Assembly (NCBI RefSeq): GCF_003609635.1
Contig: NZ_MCIA01000015.1
Coordinates: 1 to 64,000 of the forward strand
DNA: 64,000 nt
Direction of reading: 5' to 3'
From: Lacrimispora algidixylanolytica
Lineage (GTDB): Bacteria; Bacillota; Clostridia; Lachnospirales; Lachnospiraceae
Part shown: positions 1 to 8,506 of the stretch, piece after piece
Position numbering within the stretch: position 1 is the stretch's first letter
Layout of the letters: the number at the start of each line of letters is the position of its first letter
Translations under genes and position numbers: made by a program
The notes under the pieces: model-generated
Seen by the model: the letters and a program-made list of their open reading frames with translations, nothing else
Databases searched by the model: none
What the model was told of the DNA's origin: nothing

Positions 1-792
1 AGAGATTTATCTACAAGTGTTACTTTTGATATATTAGAAGGTTTATCAACTGAAGAAAGTAAAAAAATAGTAAGTAAGCACCAATTTGAACATCAATCAG
101 ATAAATTATTTACTCAATATATGATTTTGCCAGAACGACTTCATGTTTCAGAGGTAAAATGGATACTTGATTCTGTAAATAAAACTCATTATGAAAATTC
201 AAAAATGAAATTAATGTATGATTTAAGGAAAAAGAATAAGGATTTATTTATATATTTAAATGAAAATGTAAGTTTCCAGATGATCGATAATCATGATTTA
301 TCATTAAAAAGGAATTTAGTTTTATATAATAGTTTGAATCACCAAATATTTTATCTTGATAATAAATACGAATATGTAATAAAAAAATTAATGAAAGGTA
401 TTTCTATAAAAGAATTAATAAGTAATTCACAAGGAGAATTGGTAGATGAAATTAATAAGATGATATACTTTGACTTTTTAAATATCAATAATAAAGATCA
501 TAGTGATAAATACTTGTTAAACTTTGAAAGTACTGATTGTATATTAAATGATCAATATGTTGTTAAAGAAGCAAATGATTCTGGGATTATATATTTGCTA
601 AATTTAATTACTTATGATATGTGTAAAATCAATAAATTATCTCTTTTGTTATTGGAGCTTTTTAATAATAAGTGTTCTCTTCAACATTTAAAATCTGAGT
701 TAAAAAGAAATAATTTAGGTTTTGAAGGAAAAGATCTAAGGAATTTTTTTTCCATTATGCTACATTCAAAGATCTTAATACCTTTAGAATAA
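1..792 (+). CDS. C-terminal part of a protein with PqqD-like segments (5' end outside window)
   Basis: The frame is open from base 1, so the true start lies upstream; the first in-window ATG (121) has no ribosome site and is probably internal. I do not recognise the family with confidence. Two stretches, near window codons 140-185 and 195-263, look like PqqD/RRE-type winged-helix segments: a short beta-rich part, then an LL/KG turn and helices. Such domains bind leader peptides in RiPP maturation. No catalytic motif, signal peptide or membrane segment is visible. The DNA is very AT-rich. The protein stops 5 bases before a tiny ORF and is followed by a strong terminator, so it closes an operon that enters from the left. 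A peptide-modification role is inference only. Confidence 0.5.
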   Translation, partial: RDLSTSVTFDILEGLSTEESKKIVSKHQFEHQSDKLFTQYMILPERLHVSEVKWILDSVNKTHYENSKMKLMYDLRKKNKDLFIYLNENVSFQMIDNHDLSLKRNLVLYNSLNHQIFYLDNKYEYVIKKLMKGISIKELISNSQGELVDEINKMIYFDFLNINNKDHSDKYLLNFESTDCILNDQYVVKEANDSGIIYLLNLITYDMCKINKLSLLLLELFNNKCSLQHLKSELKRNNLGFEGKDLRNFFSIMLHSKILIPLE

Positions 793-797
793 TTATA

Positions 798-926
798 ATG
801 AATGGAGGTGAAAATATAGACAAACAGTTACTAGAAAAACTTAAAGAACTTGTAGAAAATGAAATAATTGCTGAGAGTTTGGATAACCAAGATTATGTAA
901 TGAAGTATGCAAATTGAAATTTTAAT
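798..926 (+). CDS. Tiny ORF (42 aa) following the PqqD-like protein
   Basis: The ORF opens with ATG at 798, but the only good ribosome site (GGAGGTG, 803-809) lies inside it, 7 bases before an ATA codon at 816. Translation could therefore begin at ATA, giving 36 residues. The peptide is acidic and helical in its middle (KLKELVENEIIAESL) and ends in NEVCKLKF with a single Cys five residues from the C-terminus. That leader-plus-short-tail layout would fit a RiPP precursor, but no known core motif is recognised. It lies directly before a terminator, in the same unit as the preceding gene. It could equally be chance coding. Confidence 0.35.
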
Positions 927-970
927 GATTTCATCTAAGAGTACTTGGCCTTAACTATTGTTTTATAAAG

Positions 971-1023
971 AAAGAACTGTTGTAAAAATGGATAATATAT
1001 CAGTTGGACAACAGTTCTTTTTG
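971..1023 (+). terminator. Rho-independent terminator
   Basis: A perfect 13-bp stem (971-983 pairing with 1008-1020, AAAGAACTGTTGT arm) is followed by a T-rich tail. It ends the unit holding the PqqD-like protein and the tiny ORF. From here to 1310 the sequence is AT-rich with no supported gene; it presumably holds the promoter of the next operon. Confidence 0.85.
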
Positions 1024-1310
1024 TGTGGAAAGAATTTAGATTTTTACAGCTGAAGAGGAAAGTAAAACATCTCAACAATCGTCAATATAATTAAACTCAA
1101 AAATGCGGTTATCTGTTTAAGAAATGTTTATATAAAATAAGCACTTGCTAAATACATAGACGTAATATGATTATGTTTGTAAATATGTAGACATTTTTAC
1201 ATTTTAAGCATATAATTGAATGCAAGAGCAATATTTATATCAATTTATATTTCTTAGTTTTTGAAATATAAATGAAGCGAAGTAGGAACTCATGGAAAGG
1301 GTATTAAGAG

Positions 1311-2087
1311 ATGATGAAAGAATTTGAAGAAAGAAAGTCATTATGGGAAGCTACACAAGATGAGTTAATAAAAGGTTTTTACGAAGATTGTAATTGTGTA
1401 TATTGTTTAATATGTAAAGAGACCTACATCAAAGGAGAAATATATTTATATGAGAATCATTTTTATGATGCATATAAAATGATAGAGATACATAGTAAAG
1501 ATAAACATGGTTCGATGTTAGATTATCTCTTGAGTTTGAATTGTAAATTTTTAGGGATTTCGTCAGCTCAACAGTTTATTTTAAAATTAATGGCAGATGG
1601 TAAGTCTGATAAAGAAATTAGTGAAGAAAAAGGCATATCCTGTTCTACAGTAAGGAATCATAGGTATAAAATGCACGAATATGAAAAGCAAGCAAAATTG
1701 TTTTTAGGAACAATGGAATTATTCAAAAATAAGGAGAAATCTATGAAATTGGAAGATTCAACAATTAAATTTTATGATGCACATAAAACCGCTACAATGA
1801 TTGATGATCGATATAATGTTACAGTTGAAGAGAAGAAAAAAATCATAGAAAAATACTTAGATCAAGACGGTATTATAAAACAGATGCCTGCAAAAGAAAA
1901 GGCAAAGATTATAATATTAAGAGAAATTGCCAACAATTTTACACCTGGAATACATTATAAAGAAATTGAAATCAATAATACTTTAAAAAAAATACATACT
2001 GATTTTCCATACATTCGTCGTTTGCTAATTGAATATGGCTTTTTAGATCGAACAGATTCTTGTTCGGAATATTGGATTAAGGAGTAA
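1311..2087 (+). CDS. LuxR-type HTH regulator with DUF2087 domain
   Basis: 258 aa. The N-terminus holds a CxCxxCxxC cluster (Cys 27, 29, 32, 35) that could bind zinc or another metal. Residues about 83-130 form a LuxR/sigma-4-like helix-turn-helix (GKSDKEISEEKGISCSTVRN). Residues about 175-256 match the DUF2087 pattern: DGIIKQMPAKEKAK at the start, then an IRR.L.EYGFLDR segment near the end. This domain pairing is typical of cytoplasmic transcription regulators in Firmicutes. The MFS exporter follows without a gap, so the protein probably controls that exporter, perhaps in response to the transported compound. Translation may begin at 1311 or 1314. Confidence 0.8.
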   Translation: MMKEFEERKSLWEATQDELIKGFYEDCNCVYCLICKETYIKGEIYLYENHFYDAYKMIEIHSKDKHGSMLDYLLSLNCKFLGISSAQQFILKLMADGKSDKEISEEKGISCSTVRNHRYKMHEYEKQAKLFLGTMELFKNKEKSMKLEDSTIKFYDAHKTATMIDDRYNVTVEEKKKIIEKYLDQDGIIKQMPAKEKAKIIILREIANNFTPGIHYKEIEINNTLKKIHTDFPYIRRLLIEYGFLDRTDSCSEYWIKE

Positions 2088-3323
2088 ATGATGGTAGAAG
2101 ATATTAACTTTAAAAAAAATATAGTTTTATTAATTATGGGAAGGTTAACCTCGAAATTTGGTGTGGCTTTTTATCTTATTGTTTTACCTTTATTTATTCT
2201 AAAAAGTTCAGGGAGTCTAGCATGGTCGGGTATTTTTTTTACGTTATCTTCGTTGCCCGCAATTATAGTTACTCCATTTTTAGGCATAATTGTGGATAGA
2301 ATTAATAAAAAAAACATTATTGTTATATGCGATTTATTAGCAGTAATATTGTATATTATACTATTAATTGCCTATAATTATAAAGATTTCTTTTTATGGA
2401 TCTTATTATTTGTAACTATTCTACTAAATGTAATAAATAATATTTTTGAGATAGCATCAAAAGTATTATTTACAGAGATTGTACCTATAGACTCAATCGA
2501 AAGATATAATGGTGTAAAAAGTTTCGGTGATAATGCAGCCTCTATTATTGCACCTGTTATAGGAGCACTTTTATATGGTTTATGGGGATTTAAGATAATC
2601 TTATTGATTATGGTGTTTCTGTATTTTATATCTGCCGTTTTAGAATATTTAATAAAATATAATTCCATAGAACTAGATATGTCTGCGAAATTAAATTGGT
2701 TTAATGATTTTATCCAAGGAATACATTTTGTTTGGAATAATAAAGACATTTTAAAATTTTTTATATTAGTAATGGCTTTGAATTTTTTTGTAGGCGGTAG
2801 TGAAGAGATAATGAATCCAGGAATTCTAATACAAAAATATGAAATATCTGATTTATTATTTGGTTTCACCTCAACTACAGCAATTATTGGAACAATTATT
2901 GCTGGAATATTTATTTTTAAAAACCAGAAGATTAAATTACAAAAATATATGTATTATTTCATTGTCATAAACAGCATACTGATGATAATGACTGGTTCAT
3001 TATCCATATTATTATATCCGATGAAAACAGTATATTTTTGTTTGTTTCTAACAATACAGCTTCTAATAGGTTTTTTTACTACGTGCGTAAATGTGCCGTT
3101 AAATTCATATTTTCAGATTTATACTCCCTTAAAATTCCAAGGCCGTTTTTTTGCATTACTGGCTTTTAGTGCTAGTTTATTTGTACCACTTGGAATCCTT
3201 TATTCTGGATTTATTTCTAGTATTATAGGTCCCGACGTAACTTATATCGTAAATAATATGTTCATTATTTTTATTATATTTTTGATAATAAGAAAAGGAA
3301 ACAATAAATTCATACTTATTTGA
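2088..3323 (+). CDS. MFS efflux transporter (12 TM, Mef-like)
   Basis: 411 aa, hydrophobic throughout, with about twelve membrane segments. The loop between TM2 and TM3 carries the MFS signature GIIVDRINKKN. Overall length and pattern match the macrolide-efflux (Mef)/EntS-like branch of the major facilitator superfamily, which exports drugs or small molecules by proton antiport. AAGGAG (2079-2084) lies at the end of the regulator gene. The ATG at 2088 is only 3 bases from it, so the second ATG at 2091 may be the real start. It is co-transcribed with the DUF2087 regulator. Substrate unknown. Confidence 0.85.
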   Translation: MMVEDINFKKNIVLLIMGRLTSKFGVAFYLIVLPLFILKSSGSLAWSGIFFTLSSLPAIIVTPFLGIIVDRINKKNIIVICDLLAVILYIILLIAYNYKDFFLWILLFVTILLNVINNIFEIASKVLFTEIVPIDSIERYNGVKSFGDNAASIIAPVIGALLYGLWGFKIILLIMVFLYFISAVLEYLIKYNSIELDMSAKLNWFNDFIQGIHFVWNNKDILKFFILVMALNFFVGGSEEIMNPGILIQKYEISDLLFGFTSTTAIIGTIIAGIFIFKNQKIKLQKYMYYFIVINSILMIMTGSLSILLYPMKTVYFCLFLTIQLLIGFFTTCVNVPLNSYFQIYTPLKFQGRFFALLAFSASLFVPLGILYSGFISSIIGPDVTYIVNNMFIIFIIFLIIRKGNNKFILI

Positions 3324-3375
3324 TTTTGATATATTGAACCGTATATACTTATAGAGTTTGGGGGGAGGGAGTGAC

Positions 3376-4104
3376 TTGTTAAATATTGCAATATGTGATA
3401 ATGATCCTGTAATATGCACTCAATTAGAAGAAAATATAATGGTATTTCAAGATAGCACGAGAAGGCAATTTGAGGTAGATGTTTTCTATTCAGGTGAAGA
3501 ATTATATAAGTACATTGTGAATGAAAAATTTTATCATTTGATATTTCTAGGGATAGAATTTGATACAATTAATGGTATTGAAATAGGGCGAGGAATTAGA
3601 GAGGAGAGAAATGATAATGTAACACAAATCGTTTACGTCTCAGTAAATGAGAGATATGCTATGAGATTATTTGATATTAGACCGTTGAATTTTCTAGTAA
3701 AACCATTGAGAAATGAAAAAATTGAAATGGTGTTAAAAACAGCAATTATGTTAATTGATAATGAAAATCCATGTTTTGAATTTAAAACTGGCCGTATATA
3801 CATAAGAGTACCGTTTAATGAAATAATTTATTTAGAAAGTAACAAGAAAAAAGTAAAAATATTTGGAATAGATGGGGTCTATGAATTTTATGGTAAGCTT
3901 ACAGATGTAATAAAGCGACTTCCTTGTCAAGCTTTTTTACAAATACATAAATCTTATATCATAAATTATACATACATATTGTCTTATCAATACGAAAATA
4001 TAGAGATGTCTAATAAGAAAGTATTACCTATTAGTCAACACAATAGAAAAGACGTTGGAAATTGGATCATTGGGCAGAAAAAGGAAGATCATTATGACTA
4101 TTAA
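3376..4104 (+). CDS. LytTR response regulator with atypical receiver (no phospho-Asp)
   Basis: 242 aa from a TTG at 3376, chosen because GGGAGGGAG lies 6-14 bases upstream; an in-frame TTG at 3358 has no site. Residues 1-115 are a CheY-like receiver: acidic pair in CDND (8, 10) and Lys in FLVKPL are present. The phosphoacceptor position in HLIFLGIEF is Gly59 (codon GGG, 3550-3552), where AgrA/ComE-type proteins have Asp. Residues about 135-238 are a LytTR DNA-binding domain. No histidine kinase gene is near. The protein probably acts without phosphorylation, through ligand or partner binding. It follows the MFS gene by about 50 bases and may be read with it. Confidence 0.85.
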   Translation: MLNIAICDNDPVICTQLEENIMVFQDSTRRQFEVDVFYSGEELYKYIVNEKFYHLIFLGIEFDTINGIEIGRGIREERNDNVTQIVYVSVNERYAMRLFDIRPLNFLVKPLRNEKIEMVLKTAIMLIDNENPCFEFKTGRIYIRVPFNEIIYLESNKKKVKIFGIDGVYEFYGKLTDVIKRLPCQAFLQIHKSYIINYTYILSYQYENIEMSNKKVLPISQHNRKDVGNWIIGQKKEDHYDY

Positions 4105-4188
4105 AAAGTAGGGAATCGTAAATTTCATTACTATAACATTCGTAGTATAGTTAGTATTGTTTTTTTGACTTGCTTCTTTAGTAGCTGA

Positions 4189-4323
4189 ATTCTCAAAAAT
4201 GAAATGTTCTATTGCCGTTCCTGGGAAGGTGTATCTGTTGATGACTTTATCCAGGAAGTAGACTGCTATATACGTTGGTACAATGAGAAATGTATCAAAA
4301 TGTCACTCGGGGCAATGAGCTGA
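4189..4323 (+). pseudogene. IS3-family (IS150-like) transposase C-terminal fragment
   Basis: A stop-free stretch of 44 codons reads EMFYCRSWEGVSVDDF and then YIRWYNEKCIKMSLGAMS, ending at TGA. This is the typical end of the IS150-group orfB integrase (consensus YNxKRIKxxLGxMSPxEYR), cut short before the final residues and with Cys for the usual Arg. The catalytic DDE core is absent, so only an IS scar remains. Confidence 0.75.
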
Positions 4324-4679
4324 TAGCAGTGCAGACGTAGTCTGGGACTGGCAAGTTAAGTCCAAGAATACGTCTGCATCCCCATTTACTCTTGCACTGG
4401 AATTTACTTTTTCAAGTCAGGATTACTGGAATATGCTATTTTGCCTTGTAGAACCTAACATGAAAGTTATATACAAAAAAAAAGCATTCATTTAAGTCTA
4501 TTAACATGTATTTTTCTATTCTATTGGTATTATTTGGTTAACCTAACAAAGTCAAATTGCTCGGTGGACAATAATAAACACTCAAAGATATATTATTACT
4601 GACGCCTTTCCAGGTAGTGATAAACAATAGAGTTTATTACCCGCTGCAATATGAAAAGTATAAATATCTTCCCTATTAC
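4324..4679. other. Gap without a supported gene
   Basis: The first 70 bases look like the continuation of the IS scar (a short inverted match between TGCAGACGTA and TACGTCTGCA). The remainder is AT-rich, with no ORF, tRNA or clear regulatory element that I can defend. Confidence 0.5.
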
Positions 4680-4761
4680 CTATGCTTCCACACGAAGTAG
4701 AGCCAGCTTAAAATCCAAAATTAATATACTGAGAGCCATATACTTGCGTTCATCAACGCTG

Positions 4762-4992
4762 TTAATATAGGTTTCTTTTTTTGCTTTCATATTTGGACTG
4801 ATGGGTAGGGAGTTGATAATAAGAAATACGGATTAGTTGCACAATTGAACTAAATCCAAAATCAAATCCCATCGCCAAAATTAAAATAGAATAGTAATGA
4901 GTATTTACGATGAGACCTATTACAATTAGGGTAATACCAACGATAAGTCCGAAATAAATGGTTTCTTTTCTTTCATTTTGTTTCTTCCTCAT
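4762..4992 (-). CDS. Small two-TM membrane protein, probably frameshifted at its end
   Basis: 76 aa from ATG at 4992; an in-frame TTG at 5010 is possible. A basic N-terminus (MRKKQNERKE) is followed by two hydrophobic segments separated by a short loop. The gene overlaps the end of the XRE regulator, an arrangement common for small membrane proteins that work with such regulators. Near the end, a run of T (4774-4782, + strand) sits where reading in the other frame continues as KETYINSVDERKYMAL for about 30 more codons, to a stop at 4680-4682. The DERK motif is typical of the tail of this kind of protein, so the annotated end may result from a homopolymer frameshift. Confidence 0.6.
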   Translation of the reverse strand: MRKKQNERKETIYFGLIVGITLIVIGLIVNTHYYSILILAMGFDFGFSSIVQLIRISYYQLPTHQSKYESKKRNLY

Positions 4993-5176
4993 AAATAAAT
5001 AGATCTTCAATACTCATTTCAAAGTATGGAGCGATTTTGAAAGCTAATAGTATTGATGGATTGTAACGACCGTTTTCTAAAGAACCTATTGTCTGTCGGG
5101 ATACTTCCAAAACGGCAGCTAATTCTTCTTGTCTAATATCTTTTTGTTTTCTTAATTCTTCTAACTGATTTCTCAA
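4973..5176 (-). CDS. XRE/Cro-type HTH transcriptional regulator
   Basis: 67 aa from TTG at 5176, which follows AAAGGAGG with 5 bases between; the upstream in-frame ATG at 5212 lacks a ribosome site and would give an unusual leader. The protein is almost only an HTH_3 domain: RQEELAAVLEVSRQTIGSLE is the recognition core, followed by NGRYNPSILLAFKIA and the family's closing FEMSIEDLFIYEEE. Length and end are typical of the small YgzD-like repressors next to membrane proteins. It is translationally coupled to the downstream membrane gene. It presumably represses its own operon. Confidence 0.9.
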   Translation of the reverse strand: MRNQLEELRKQKDIRQEELAAVLEVSRQTIGSLENGRYNPSILLAFKIAPYFEMSIEDLFIYEEETK

Positions 5177-5623
5177 TAGATCCTCCTTTCTGATGTAAAG
5201 TTTGCTTTCCATAACTTTCTTATACTCGTTAAAAAGTAAAATGTCAAATATACTTTCCGCTTTTTGGTAGATATTAGTTTTCTTAAAAATAATGTTTTAA
5301 TGAAATAGCATATAAATCATGGGGTGAATAGTAGCGAAAAATGGCGCGCTGTGCCGCATTTCTTACATGTAATATAAATATTGGGTAAATATCGTATAAT
5401 GAATTAACAACATGATGTAGAGCAAAAAAAGTACAATTTAATTATTTAGAAAGATGTGGAATTAATAGAAGTGCCGGTGTTAATACCACAGGTGTCGCCA
5501 TTATTGATAGAAGAGTGCATTGATCAATTATCAAAACCAGGATTTCCACAAATAAGGTTAATAGTAAGTGGAATTGAGAGGTTTCCTTAAAAAATCATAA
5601 TAATTGTTGACAAAAAGGTTCTA
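5177..5623. other. Gap with decayed sequence
   Basis: About 450 bases. The right edge of the part near 5177-5330 must hold the promoter of the leftward XRE operon. Around 5470-5590 a stop-free stretch reads VPVLIPQVSPLLIEECIDQL but has no start and no family I recognise. No RNA gene seen. Confidence 0.4.
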
Positions 5624-5838
5624 GTGCAATTAAGCGAGTTTATACAGGTTTTATCAGCTGCATAAAGACAGCCTTGATTATAATATGCCAAGAGTTATGA
5701 TCGTTGATAGAAAATTGGATGTAATGCGGTTTCGAGTAGCAGTAAATGAATTAATTCATCGATTTGAAGTTCTTAGAATGAATTTCCAACTAGATGGTGA
5801 GATACCTGTTGCCATTGCCGGAAGAACCATGGCAGTAG
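5624..5838 (+). pseudogene. NRPS condensation-domain N-terminal remnant
   Basis: Reading in the best frame gives YQLHKDSLDYNMPRVMIV, then LDVMRFRVAVNELIHRFEVL and RMNFQLDGEIPV. This is the start of a nonribosomal peptide synthetase condensation domain: the QxxxxYQLxxDSxxYNMP entry, then the RHExLRxxF helix (here RFEVLRMNF). Upstream the frame shifts once (AIKRVYTG, then YQLHKD). The catalytic HHxxxDG motif and everything after are missing, so it is a scar of a lost NRPS gene, joined directly to a dockerin remnant. Confidence 0.6.
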
Positions 5839-6054
5839 GTGTTATCCGAAACAGAATATGGAAATGCGAGTGTAGATACAACAGACTATACCTTGATGAA
5901 AATGTATCTTCTTGAGTCAATTAAGGATTTTTCTGTACATAATGAACTTGCAGCGGGGGAGCTGAATCTTAACGGTGACATTGATGCACTGGATTTTGCC
6001 GTTTTAAAAAAGTACCTGCTGGGTGTTATTTCAAAATTACCTTATTTTCCTTAA
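5839..6054 (+). pseudogene. Orphan dockerin type I remnant
   Basis: From about codon 10 it reads VDTTDYTLMKMYLLESI, then NELAAGELNLNGDIDALDF and AVLKKYLLGVISKLPYFP. These are two 22-residue dockerin repeats, each with an F-hand calcium loop followed by the KKYLLG helix. The first loop is incomplete. There is no enzyme in front: the fusion partner was lost and the ATG at 5839 is fortuitous. The tail is the best preserved dockerin in the window and serves as a reference for the broken copies behind each downstream gene. After the stop, bases 6061-6110 share the TACTCTAATCAT.CTGCCGTG sequence that also follows the second enzyme gene. Confidence 0.7.
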
Positions 6055-6272
6055 AGATCATATACTCTAATCATGCTGCCGTGCATCTGTCCTTCGGGAT
6101 ATCGGCGGTTTAAAGATAAGTTTATTTTATATTACACAATAAGGTAGTGAAAGGGGGGCGTGAAAACTTAAAGATAAGCAATACGAATGCAGTGTACTTA
6201 CTAAAAATGAAGGAGGTTAAAATGATGACGTAACGATGAATTAAGTCTAAAGGTAGGTTTTCTGTTAAATAA

Positions 6273-8393
<2,121 letters not shown>

Positions 8394-8400
8394 GTTGGCA

Positions 8401-8487
8401 TGTAAAACCTATGATTTTACCGTCTTTAAAAAGTACTTGTTGGGTACAATTTCCAAGTTAGCTTATACGCTAAAAAGTATGTTTTAA
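8401..8487 (+). pseudogene. Dockerin second-repeat remnant behind the CE1-CBM6-CE6 gene
   Basis: In a frame different from the preceding gene the DNA reads YDFTVFKKYLLGTISKLAY and then a stop. This is the second dockerin helix with its calcium loop gone. The enzyme stops 8 bases earlier, so the dockerin is lost by deletion plus frameshift. Confidence 0.65.
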
Positions 8488-8506
8488 AAACAAGGAGGAA
8501 ACGGGT

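Noticed and set aside
2378-2869. 163-aa ORF on the minus strand inside the MFS gene
   Set aside because: It is the antisense shadow of a well-supported transporter gene; no ribosome site and no family pattern.
5685-5915. 76-aa ORF starting MPRVMIVDRKLDV as an intact gene
   Set aside because: The MPRVM start is internal to a condensation domain that reads upstream (YQLHKDSLDYN), and the end runs out of frame into the dockerin remnant.
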